Assembly (NCBI GenBank): GCA_021324035.1
Contig: JAJPJU010000303.1
Location: 1 to 15,940 of the forward strand
Source: Spartobacteria bacterium
Lineage (GTDB): Bacteria > Verrucomicrobiota > Verrucomicrobiia > Chthoniobacterales > UBA10450
Direction of reading: 5' to 3'
DNA: 15,940 bases
Shown here piece after piece: positions 1-7,603 of the stretch (position 1 is its first letter; every line of letters begins with the position of its first letter). A program made the translations under genes and the position numbers. A model generated the notes under the pieces. It ran no database searches and had not been told where the DNA came from. It saw nothing but the letters and a program-made list of their open reading frames with translations.

Positions 1-3
1 AAG

Positions 4-76
4 GGCTGGGTAGCTCAGTTGGTAGAGCAGTGGACTGAAAATCCACGTGTCGCCGGTTCGATTCCGGCCCCAGCCA
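4..76 (+). tRNA. tRNA-Phe (anticodon GAA)
   Basis: The stretch folds into a complete cloverleaf. The acceptor stem pairs 4-10 with 69-75 (7 of 7), the D stem pairs 13-16 with 25-28, the anticodon stem pairs 30-34 with 42-46, and the T stem pairs 52-56 with 64-68. The seven-base anticodon loop (35-41) carries GAA at 37-39, which reads Phe codons. The T loop has the normal TTCGATT sequence. The discriminator base is A76. The next bases are C, C, T, so the 3' CCA is not encoded and must be added by a nucleotidyltransferase. It faces the end of the permease gene on the other strand, 44 bases away. Confidence 0.97.
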
Positions 77-120
77 CCTTCACAAAGGAAGTAAGATTAA
101 GAATTCAGAAGGCACGAAAT

Positions 121-2541
121 TCATTCGGTGCGCAGCGCTTCCACCGGATTCACCAAAGACGCTCGTCGCGCCGGGATGAGGCAGGCAAGCAGCGCCGCTA
201 CTCCGAGAATTGTCAGCGTCCCGGATAACAACATCGGGTTGTAAGCCGACGTTTGAAAGAGCTGTGAGGTAATCAGTCGACCGAGCGCAAGGGCCGCGGC
301 CAATCCGACAACAAGACCGAACACCACCGGCGTCATTCCCTGGCGCACGATCAACCGCACGACGTCGCGCGTCTGCGCGCCCAGGGCCATGCGCACGCCG
401 ATTTCACCCGTACGTTGCTCGACGCTGTAGGCGACTGCGCCGTAAATTCCAACGGTCGCGAGGAGGAGCGCGACCCCGGCGAATACGCCTAGCAATAGCA
501 TCATCAGTTTGGCCTGGCCGAGTGCCTCCGCCATGATCTCGCTGAACGGCTGCGGGAAGATTAGGGCAAGGCTCGGATCGATTCCGCCCAACGCTGTTTT
601 CACTGAATGGGTGATCGTTTCCGGCGGAAGCGGACTGCGCACCACGATTCTGAGGTACGGCGAATTCTCCTGCGCGAACGGCCGATAAAATTCCATGTTG
701 TTAGCCAGACTCAATTGCACCGACCGGACATCGCCGACGACTCCAACAATCTCGACCGGCACGCTGCCGCCCGTGATCAATAACGTTTTGCCGATCGGAT
801 TCTCGTCGCCGAACACCGTCTTTGCGCCCGTTTTGCTGATGATGGCGACGTTCGGATGATCGAGAACGTCTTGCTCGTTGAAATCGCGGCCCGCAATCAA
901 TGGAATACCCGCAGCGCGGAACCAACCCGGCATGATCTCGTTCGACGGCGCGCCTTTTCGTTCGGCAGCCGGAGGCACGTTGCCTTCAGGCCGCGTGTAG
1001 AGAGTCGCGCCCGGGCTGCCAAAGAGTGGAAAACCAGTGCTCAGCATCAAGTCCTCGAATCCCGGAGTCGCGCGCAATGCCATTTGCAATTGCTCGGCAA
1101 AACGCGCCCGGCTCGCCCGATCGGGATACTGGGTCTGCGACAATGCGGTGACGCCGATCCAGAGTTTGTCCGTGTTGAAACCTGGATCCTGCTCGCTCAA
1201 GCGCACAAAACTCGTGATCAGCAATGACGCGCCCGCGAGCAGCGTGACAGACAACGCCACCTGCGCGCCGACGAGAATTTTTCGGAACCGCTGTTGGCGC
1301 AAACTGCCTTGCGTGCCGCGGCCGCCTTCTTTGAGGGCATCGACCAGGTCCGCGCGCGAGCTTTGCAACGCCGGATAAAAACCCATCGCGAATCCGGTCA
1401 GGAGCGAAAGCGCGATCGTGAACAAGAGGACCGGCACTGAGAGCGCATTCGCGCTACCCTGTTCGATCGGGAGAAAGCTTGCTGCGAGTTTCGGGACCAG
1501 TGGAACCAACCACCACGCCAGGACCGCGCCGAAAATCCCCGCCAGCAGACTGATTAGGACGCTCTCGAAAACAAAGAGTCGCAGCACGCTGCCGCGCGTC
1601 GCCCCCAACGCCAGCCGGAGTGAAATCTCGCGGCGCCGTCCGCTGAACCTAACGAGTAGTAAATTCGCCACGTTGCTGCAGGCGATCAGCAAAACGAAGG
1701 CGACCGCGGCCAGCAAAGTCGCGAATCCCGGACGCAAATTCTCCGTCACATCTTCCGGAAGCGTTTTGACGATGTTACGCGACTGGGCGTCGATCTTCTC
1801 TGGAAATTGAGAGCGGTAACTGTTCTCCAGCGTGCCCAATGCTGCTTTGGCCTGGTCAAGGGTAACGCCCGGCTTCAAACGCCCGATCACGCGCAGGAAT
1901 GCCGAGCCGCGCATCATCTTCTCATACGAGAAACCCGGGATAGCCATCGGCTTAGTCGTCCAGATGTCCGCGCGTTCGGTCCCCGTCCAGGAGACCGGCA
2001 TTTTCGGAATCACACCCACGATCGTGTGCGTTACGCCATCGATCACGAACGGTTTTCCGATAATGTCCTGACTGCCGGCAAACCGCGCTTTCCAAAAGCG
2101 GTCCGTGATAATGGCTACATCCGCGCCTTCTTCTTCCTGCGAGAGAAACGTTCGCCCCATGATTGGCCGCACTCCGAGCACGTCGAACCAGTTCGCGGTT
2201 GTTTTGAAAATCGGCACCGACAACGGATCGCCCAGACCCGTTACCGTCGCCGCCTGTTGATTCTCCGCGGCAAATCCGGAGAAAATCGTCTGCCCATCCC
2301 GATAAAGCATGAACCGCGGCGCTGACATCTGGAACTCGTCTATCCGGTCTTTCCCCTTTGTCAGGATATGCAGGACCCGCTCCGGTTCCTGGAACGGCAG
2401 GCCTTTGAGAAAGAGGTCGTTGATCAGCGAAAAGATCGCCGTGTTCAATCCAATCCCGAGCGCGAGGGTGATAACGGCTAACAAACTGAATCCGGGGGAC
2501 TTCACGAGCTGGCGGAAAGCGAAACGAAGGTCGCTCATCAT
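121..2541 (-). CDS. ADOP-type ABC transporter permease (MacB/FtsX fold, no ATPase domain)
   Basis: This is an inner-membrane permease of about 806 residues. The N-terminal DLRFAFRQLVKSPGF signature and first membrane helix (about 18-46) are typical of acidobacterial-type 'orphan' MacB permeases. A MacB-like extracytoplasmic domain follows (about 50-265). Then comes an FtsX membrane block (about 270-400) with the coupling-helix motif REISLRLALGA (304-314), a second extracytoplasmic domain, and a second FtsX block with GEIGVRMALGA and the terminal NPVEALRTE. No Walker A or ABC signature is present, so energy must come from an ATPase encoded elsewhere. The likely role is tripartite-type export or envelope remodelling; the substrate is unknown. 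The open frame extends to a GTG at 2592, but the family N-terminus and a TTGACA box at 2575-2580 favour the tandem ATG codons at 2541/2538. It is a paralogue of the upstream gene 2656-5199 and may be cotranscribed with it. Confidence 0.9.
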   Translation of the reverse strand: MMSDLRFAFRQLVKSPGFSLLAVITLALGIGLNTAIFSLINDLFLKGLPFQEPERVLHILTKGKDRIDEFQMSAPRFMLYRDGQTIFSGFAAENQQAATVTGLGDPLSVPIFKTTANWFDVLGVRPIMGRTFLSQEEEGADVAIITDRFWKARFAGSQDIIGKPFVIDGVTHTIVGVIPKMPVSWTGTERADIWTTKPMAIPGFSYEKMMRGSAFLRVIGRLKPGVTLDQAKAALGTLENSYRSQFPEKIDAQSRNIVKTLPEDVTENLRPGFATLLAAVAFVLLIACSNVANLLLVRFSGRRREISLRLALGATRGSVLRLFVFESVLISLLAGIFGAVLAWWLVPLVPKLAASFLPIEQGSANALSVPVLLFTIALSLLTGFAMGFYPALQSSRADLVDALKEGGRGTQGSLRQQRFRKILVGAQVALSVTLLAGASLLITSFVRLSEQDPGFNTDKLWIGVTALSQTQYPDRASRARFAEQLQMALRATPGFEDLMLSTGFPLFGSPGATLYTRPEGNVPPAAERKGAPSNEIMPGWFRAAGIPLIAGRDFNEQDVLDHPNVAIISKTGAKTVFGDENPIGKTLLITGGSVPVEIVGVVGDVRSVQLSLANNMEFYRPFAQENSPYLRIVVRSPLPPETITHSVKTALGGIDPSLALIFPQPFSEIMAEALGQAKLMMLLLGVFAGVALLLATVGIYGAVAYSVEQRTGEIGVRMALGAQTRDVVRLIVRQGMTPVVFGLVVGLAAALALGRLITSQLFQTSAYNPMLLSGTLTILGVAALLACLIPARRASLVNPVEALRTE

Positions 2542-2551
2542 AATAGGACGA

Positions 2552-2580
2552 AGTTCAGCAACGGCGGATACGGCTGTCAA
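2552..2580 (-). promoter_or_regulatory. Possible promoter of permease gene 121-2541
   Basis: On the minus strand a perfect -35 hexamer TTGACA (2580-2575) is followed after 17 bases by TGAACT (2557-2552), a poor -10 match with three of six consensus bases. Initiation would fall near 2545, only a few bases before the ATG at 2541, which implies a leaderless or nearly leaderless message. The strong -35 box is what is seen; promoter activity is inference, and the weak -10 keeps confidence low. If real, it gives this permease expression independent of the upstream paralogue. Confidence 0.25.
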
Positions 2581-2655
2581 TGGCCATTCCACGAGGTGAT
2601 GAGCTGTAATTACCGCTCAAAAACAGCTGAAATGAAGAAATGGAGAATGGAGGTC

Positions 2656-5199
2656 CTATTCCGTTCTCAAAGCAGTGATCGGATTGACATAAGTTGCGCG
2701 CCGGGCGGGAAGAAAGCAGGCGAGCAACGCGGCGGCAGCGAGCATTAAGCTCGAGGTGATTAACGAGAATAGATCGCTTGGGCTTACGCCGTAGAGAATT
2801 TGTGCGAGCACGCGCCCGGCTCCGAGAGAAAGTAGAAGTCCAACGCCGACTGCAAGCGCGGTCTGCAATGCTCCCTGGCGCATAATCAGTGCAAAAACAT
2901 CTTTCCGGTGCGCGCCGAGCGCCATTCGAATTCCGATTTCGCGAGTGCGGCACGCGACGGCGTAGGCTTTCACGCCATAGACCCCGACCACCGCGAGGAC
3001 CAACGCGATACAACCAAACGCTCCGAACAAAACTGCGCCCATCCGAACAATCCAAAGACCGACGCATCCGTCGAGAAGATCGACATAGGGTGCCATGTGG
3101 ATGATTGGAATATCCGGATCGATATTGCGCAGCATCGAGTTCACCGTCGCCATCATGCCGGCGACTGATTTTCGATCCTGAGTATTAAGGCGAACATGGA
3201 GGAAACTGTCTCCGGTGTAGCCCTTGGCATATGGCACGAACAATCGCCCCTGGGATCGGACCTCTTCCTGGACGTCGTGATAATGAGTATTGACGATACC
3301 GACAATCTCAATGTCGTTAGGCGAACCATCGGTCGGCGGGATCGTAAAGCGCACATGCTGTCCAATGGCGTCTTCGTTCGGAAAAAGTTTCTTCGCCATT
3401 ATTTCGTCAATGATGCCGATTCGGCGGCCATCTTTATTTTCACATTCGGCTTGGGTGAAGTCACGACCGCGCAAAATCTTTACGCCGATGGAATCGAAAT
3501 AGCCGGGTGTGGTCGCTGTCCAAAGGGCGGTCGCGCCGGGATCAGGCGCTTTAGGATCGTTCGACAAAGTCGATTTCGTCGACATGATGCGTCGACTGTT
3601 TGTGAAATTACCATAAGGCAACATTGTTCCAACACCGACGGCTGTGACTCCAGGAAGTTCCCGTGCGCGCTGGATGATGTTGAAAATTTCGCGGCGAGAT
3701 TCGGCTGGATCCTTTTTGACCAAGGTGAAATCCATTTCGGTCACGAGGTCTCCGGCCGCCACAAACCCCGGATTTAATCCAGCGGCTTTCATGGCGCCCC
3801 TGAAAAACAAGCCGGCCGCGAAGAGCAGCATCAGCGATAGCGCGATTTGCGCCATAACTGAAATGTGACGCGGCGCGAAGAACCGGCTGAAGCGTCCGAT
3901 TCTCGCCGGTTCGCCAACTTGTTGTTTGAGATCGTTAACCAGATCGGCCTTCGTTGCCTTCAAGGCGGGGCCAAGACTGAAGAGGAGGGTTGCGATCAAA
4001 CAAAACAGAAACGTTGCGGCAATCACCCAGATGTCAGGGGCGAGATCGAGAATGAAGGAAAAGTTTACGTTGTTGAGGAGAACGGCGAACGAATTCAACA
4101 AAAGGTTGTTGCACCACACGCTCAAGACCAGACCAAAAACGCCTCCGCAAACCGCGAGCAGAAATCCTTCGCAAAGCAATTGGCGCACAATCCGCCAGCG
4201 CGACGCGCCTACTGCCAGCCGGATCGCGATTTCCTTCGAACGCGACGTCCCGCGGGCAAGCAACATGTTCGCCAGATTCAGACAGGCAATGAGCAACACG
4301 GCCCCGGCCATTGCAGTCAGCATTGTTCCGATCAAGGCGATTGGTCCTTCGTCTTCCGGCGAGGTACTCAGGTCGAAGCGCGACGGCGGTTTGATTTGCA
4401 CTTCACGCTGAAACTCGGCGTCGACCTGCATCGCATTGAAACGTTGCGAGATAACCGGCAAGTGGGACTTGGCTGAGTCAATCGTCAGGCCCGAGCGCAT
4501 CCGGCCGACCATGTTGAAGCAATAGTTCTTTGGATTGGTCAGATTGTGCATGTTTTCGGAATCACCGAAAGCCGAACCAAGTTGCCCGCGCATGCCGAGT
4601 GGAATCCAGATGTCCGGCGAGATGATTGCGCTCGCGCCGCAAAATCCCTTCGGCGAAATGCCGATGACATTGTACGGCTGACCGTTGATGTGCAAGGTGC
4701 TGCCGACAAAATCCGGGCGCGCGCCCTGGCGCTTCCAAAATCCGTAGCTGGCGACCACGACTGGGATGTCCGCGTTCGGCTTGGATTCCTCAGCGTTATA
4801 AAAACGACCCCGAAATGGCTGCACACCCATCAGCGAGAAATAATTTTCTGAGGTAATGAATGCGAAACTTCGGCGCATCTCGTGATCGCGCCCGATGCCG
4901 GCCACCGCAAATTCAAGGACGCCGAGATCGGAAAACAGATCGCCGGAATTCTCGCGCAGGTCGCGATATTCGTTATACGAGAACGAGCGATAATCGTGAT
5001 TGGCGTTCTCACGGCAATTGTAAACGTTGACCACTTCCTGCGGCCGCACCGGGATCATCGGCTTTAACACCGCGCCATTAATTAATGCGAAAATCGCGGA
5101 ATTAATGCCGATGGCGAGACCGAGCGTCGAGACCGCCACAGCGGTGAATCCCGGCGATTTGAGAAGCTGACGGAAGGCAAATTTAAAATCCTGGATCAT
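2656..5199 (-). CDS. ADOP-type ABC transporter permease (MacB/FtsX fold, no ATPase domain)
   Basis: This 847-residue inner-membrane permease is the paralogue of the downstream gene. It has the same order of parts: the N-terminal DFKFAFRQLLKSPGF signature, a first membrane helix (about 17-46), a MacB-like extracytoplasmic domain (about 50-280), an FtsX block (about 285-415) with the coupling-helix motif KEIAIRLAVGA (322-332), a second extracytoplasmic domain, a C-terminal FtsX block with REIGIRMALGA, and the ending NPITALRTE. There is no nucleotide-binding domain. The ATG at 5199 has GAGG five bases upstream, one of the few plausible Shine-Dalgarno sites here. The two permeases are separated by about 114 bases and may act as a pair or with a separate ATPase. 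The substrate cannot be told from sequence; macrolide-efflux annotations for this family are usually just homology to MacB. Confidence 0.9.
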   Translation of the reverse strand: MIQDFKFAFRQLLKSPGFTAVAVSTLGLAIGINSAIFALINGAVLKPMIPVRPQEVVNVYNCRENANHDYRSFSYNEYRDLRENSGDLFSDLGVLEFAVAGIGRDHEMRRSFAFITSENYFSLMGVQPFRGRFYNAEESKPNADIPVVVASYGFWKRQGARPDFVGSTLHINGQPYNVIGISPKGFCGASAIISPDIWIPLGMRGQLGSAFGDSENMHNLTNPKNYCFNMVGRMRSGLTIDSAKSHLPVISQRFNAMQVDAEFQREVQIKPPSRFDLSTSPEDEGPIALIGTMLTAMAGAVLLIACLNLANMLLARGTSRSKEIAIRLAVGASRWRIVRQLLCEGFLLAVCGGVFGLVLSVWCNNLLLNSFAVLLNNVNFSFILDLAPDIWVIAATFLFCLIATLLFSLGPALKATKADLVNDLKQQVGEPARIGRFSRFFAPRHISVMAQIALSLMLLFAAGLFFRGAMKAAGLNPGFVAAGDLVTEMDFTLVKKDPAESRREIFNIIQRARELPGVTAVGVGTMLPYGNFTNSRRIMSTKSTLSNDPKAPDPGATALWTATTPGYFDSIGVKILRGRDFTQAECENKDGRRIGIIDEIMAKKLFPNEDAIGQHVRFTIPPTDGSPNDIEIVGIVNTHYHDVQEEVRSQGRLFVPYAKGYTGDSFLHVRLNTQDRKSVAGMMATVNSMLRNIDPDIPIIHMAPYVDLLDGCVGLWIVRMGAVLFGAFGCIALVLAVVGVYGVKAYAVACRTREIGIRMALGAHRKDVFALIMRQGALQTALAVGVGLLLSLGAGRVLAQILYGVSPSDLFSLITSSLMLAAAALLACFLPARRATYVNPITALRTE

Positions 5200-5241
5200 G
5201 GAAAACCTCGGGTTGTTTGCAGTGAGATGCGCCAGACGGGC

Positions 5242-5269
5242 CGGTCGGATTCAGGAATCTGGACGACCG
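5242..5269. promoter_or_regulatory. Imperfect dyad between divergent genes (possible operator)
   Basis: Two nested inverted repeats lie in the region between the divergent permease and creD-like genes. The outer arms are CGGTCG (5242-5247) and CGACCG (5264-5269). The inner arms are GATTC (5248-5252) and GAATC (5255-5259), separated by AG, with a four-base TGGA insert on the right side. The dyad is about 45 bases upstream of the permease start and about 70 bases upstream of the creD start, a reasonable place for a shared operator. It could also form an RNA hairpin. No T-run follows, so it is unlikely to be a terminator. Confidence 0.3.
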
Positions 5270-5337
5270 ATTGGATTTATCTGGTCAGGTGAAAGATTCT
5301 CGCCTCGACTCCGTATATTCCCTAAACCCTTCGCCCT

Positions 5338-6744
5338 ATGCCCGATACAACACCAGTCGCGCCGCCCCCGCTGCCTAAATCGCAGCCCTCCTTCGGAAAA
5401 CGCTATCGCACGGTCCTCAAACTGGTCGGCGTGGGCGTTTTGATTCTGCTGCTTTTGATTCCTCTCGGAATGATCACTGGAGTCCTGTCCGATCGCTTGA
5501 GCCGGCGCAATGAAGCAGTCACTGACATCACTTCATCGTGGGGCAGGGAACAATGCGTCATCGGCCCGGTGCTGATCATTCCCTATCAATACCGATTCAA
5601 GACGGTGAAGGAAGTGACCGGCAAAGACGGAAAGATTGAGAAACGCGAAGTCGAAGAAGTAGCGACGGCCTGGGCCTATTTTCTACCGGAATTGCTGAAC
5701 GTGACCGGCGATGCCGAAACGCAGATGCTTCACCGCGGGATTTATGAGGCGGCAGTGTTCCGGGCGCAGGTCAAACTTTCGGGGCGATTTTCGGCCCCGG
5801 ATTTTGGCCCCTTCAAAATCGATCCAAAGGACGTGCAATGGAAAGATGCGATGGTCACCGTTGCGGTCAGCGATTTGCGCGGAACGCGGGAAGGCCTGGT
5901 CCTTGATTGGGGTGGCGTTAAACGCCCGCTGCTGCCGGGCTCGCAAGTGCCGGGTTATACAACCGGGGCAACGGCAACGCTGGCCGACGAAAAACCGATC
6001 AATGCACCGGTGGAATTTTCGATTCCGATCGATTTTAACGGCAGCGAAGGAATTTATTTCGCACCGTTCGGAGTCCAGAACGAAGCCACCCTGAAATCGA
6101 ACTGGCCGGATCCGTCGTTCAAGGGGGCGTTCCTGCCGACAGAACGCTCAGTCCGCGACAATGGCTTTGATGCAAAATGGAAAGTTTCCTACTACGGCCG
6201 CAGTTATCCGCAGTCGTGGACGAGTCAGATGGGAAATGATCGGTTCACGACCCAAGCAGTGTCGCAGTCGGTTTTCGGCGCGCAATTTCTGTCTGTGCTC
6301 GATGCTTATCGTTATGTCGAGCGGTCAATCAAATACGGTGTGCTTTTTCTAGTCCTGGTGTTCACCACATTCTTCCTGTTCGAAGTCACCGCGCGACAGA
6401 AGATCCATCCATTGCAATACCTGATGGTCGGCGCCGCGCTCTGTTTGTTCTTCCTGTTGCTTCTGGCGATTTCCGAATTCAGAAGCTTCAGCCTGGCTTA
6501 CCTTATCGCCGCAGCTGCATCAACGGCGCTGATTACCTGGTATTGCCGATCGTTCCTTGGCGGCGGCGTGCGAACCTTGATCATCGGCGCAGGTTTGGCC
6601 GGTGTTTACACATTTCTCTACATCACGTTGCGACAGCAGGATTACGCGCTGCTAATGGGAGCGATCGCGCTGTTCGTTCTGCTGGGCGTGGTGATGTATG
6701 TGACACGCAAGATCGATTGGTACGCTCGGGACAGCGGAGCGTGA
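5338..6744 (+). CDS. creD: CreD-like inner-membrane protein
   Basis: This is a 468-residue integral membrane protein with the architecture of the CreD family. It has a short Pro-rich cytoplasmic N-terminus, one membrane helix (about 27-50), a large extracytoplasmic domain (about 51-330) that begins with the characteristic stretch QCVIGPVLIIPY, and five closely spaced C-terminal helices (about 332-350, 361-380, 383-402, 410-431, 435-454). E. coli CreD is of similar length (about 450). In enterics it is induced by the CreBC two-component system and linked to envelope integrity and beta-lactam or colicin response, but its biochemical activity is unknown. No creB or creC is next to it here. The start ATG has no visible Shine-Dalgarno sequence. 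It reads away from the two permeases, so the link with them is at most regulatory. Confidence 0.85.
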   Translation: MPDTTPVAPPPLPKSQPSFGKRYRTVLKLVGVGVLILLLLIPLGMITGVLSDRLSRRNEAVTDITSSWGREQCVIGPVLIIPYQYRFKTVKEVTGKDGKIEKREVEEVATAWAYFLPELLNVTGDAETQMLHRGIYEAAVFRAQVKLSGRFSAPDFGPFKIDPKDVQWKDAMVTVAVSDLRGTREGLVLDWGGVKRPLLPGSQVPGYTTGATATLADEKPINAPVEFSIPIDFNGSEGIYFAPFGVQNEATLKSNWPDPSFKGAFLPTERSVRDNGFDAKWKVSYYGRSYPQSWTSQMGNDRFTTQAVSQSVFGAQFLSVLDAYRYVERSIKYGVLFLVLVFTTFFLFEVTARQKIHPLQYLMVGAALCLFFLLLLAISEFRSFSLAYLIAAAASTALITWYCRSFLGGGVRTLIIGAGLAGVYTFLYITLRQQDYALLMGAIALFVLLGVVMYVTRKIDWYARDSGA

Positions 6745-6784
6745 AGATCGGATAAAACTTGTTTGCGACTGGGCGCCGGCGGCC

Positions 6785-7126
6785 ATGCGAACTTCAGGCA
6801 TGGACGTGAAGAATATCCGGGACGCAACCGCCTGGTTTGAAGTTTTGCAAACACACGATCGAAGCCAAACCGCCATGATGACGCTTCAACCCGGCAACGC
6901 AACGGGCGACCAACCGGAGGCGCACCAGAAGAGCGATCAAGTGCTCTTGATCCTGGATGGCAAACTGGCCGGCGAAGTTGGAAATGAACGACCGAGTCTT
7001 GAGAAAGGCGACGTGATTGTTATTCCAGCAGGAACCAAGCACCGTTTCGTGAATCGCGGTGATCGACCGGCGGTTACATTCAACGTTTATTCGCCGCCGG
7101 CTTATCCGCCGGGCACCAAAGACTAG
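6785..7126 (+). CDS. Small single-domain cupin
   Basis: This cytosolic beta-barrel protein has up to 113 residues. The cupin pattern is clear: motif 1 spans about 45-63 (EAHQKSDQVLLILDGKL) and motif 2 spans about 75-90 (GDVIVIPAGTKHRF). Of the usual metal ligands only two His are evident (H47 and H86); the first motif-1 His is Glu or absent, and the usual Glu is Gln52. Metal binding may therefore be altered or lost. The C-terminal NVYSPPAYPP tail follows the last strand. The function is unknown; such stand-alone cupins may be isomerases, dioxygenases or small-molecule sensors. An internal ATG at 6800 (residue 6) is an equally plausible start, and neither has a good ribosome site. It lies 40 bases after the creD-like gene and may be read through from it. 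Its stop codon overlaps that of the convergent gene 7123-7599. Confidence 0.85.
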   Translation: MRTSGMDVKNIRDATAWFEVLQTHDRSQTAMMTLQPGNATGDQPEAHQKSDQVLLILDGKLAGEVGNERPSLEKGDVIVIPAGTKHRFVNRGDRPAVTFNVYSPPAYPPGTKD

Positions 7127-7599
7127 AGCGACTGCACGCTCTTGAGCATTTCGTTGAAGGAATTGTATAGCTCGCGGTGCTGCGACACTCCGCGGCGCAA
7201 GACCGGTTTGAAATTTGCCAGGTCGGTGATGTTAATGATTTGATCGACACTGTGCACAAATGCGCTCATCGCGTCATTGGTCGCCATACGCTGGCTCAGC
7301 AGAACAACGAAATGCTGGCGGCGCTGTGAGTCCGGACGGCGGGTCAGTTCGGCCAAGATCGGATTTGTTTGGAGAGTTGAGCCTTTAAAATTCTCGTAAA
7401 CTATCACTACGTCGTAGTTGTAGGTTTTGAGTTTGAGCAAAACGTCTTCTTCGAACAGACCAAGGTGCACTTTGTAGGTCATATCGATCAATTGGGGAAC
7501 GATGACTTTCTGATATTGCTGATGATCGACGCAGACGAGTGCGGTGTTGTCCCCGAGATCGAAAAATGAAGCGTCGCCCTGTTCTTGGTCTGAAAACAT
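7123..7599 (-). CDS. Degenerate receiver-like protein of the pilT cluster
   Basis: I do not recognise this 158-residue protein by name. Its pattern looks like a CheY-type fold: a strand ALVCVD (20-25), a helix, a strand plus helix with EEDVLLKLKTY (50-60), a central strand YDVVIVYEN (62-70), a later strand HFVVLLSQ (96-103), and a final strand DQIINITD (119-126). In a true receiver the residue after the central strand is the phospho-accepting Asp; here that position is Tyr68. The Lys-Pro pair after the last strand is also missing, and only one acidic residue (D25) remains in the first acidic pocket. It is therefore probably a non-phosphorylated pseudo-receiver acting by protein contact. It starts four bases after the pilU-like stop, so it is almost certainly cotranscribed with the two retraction ATPases. 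The receiver assignment is inference from pattern. Confidence 0.75.
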   Translation of the reverse strand: MFSDQEQGDASFFDLGDNTALVCVDHQQYQKVIVPQLIDMTYKVHLGLFEEDVLLKLKTYNYDVVIVYENFKGSTLQTNPILAELTRRPDSQRRQHFVVLLSQRMATNDAMSAFVHSVDQIINITDLANFKPVLRRGVSQHRELYNSFNEMLKSVQSL

Positions 7600-7603
7600 A
7601 AAG

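Noticed and set aside
4..120. tRNA-Phe as a phage or island integration site
   Set aside because: No integrase gene and no repeat of the tRNA 3' end elsewhere in the window; the neighbours are ordinary chromosomal genes.
2602..2628. AGCTGT...ACAGCT inverted repeat between the two permeases
   Set aside because: Only six pairs around a 15-base loop; such dyads are expected by chance and there is no T-run.
121..5199. Complete MacB exporters with their own ATPase
   Set aside because: Neither protein has a Walker A, Walker B or ABC signature; both start directly with the permease N-terminal signature.
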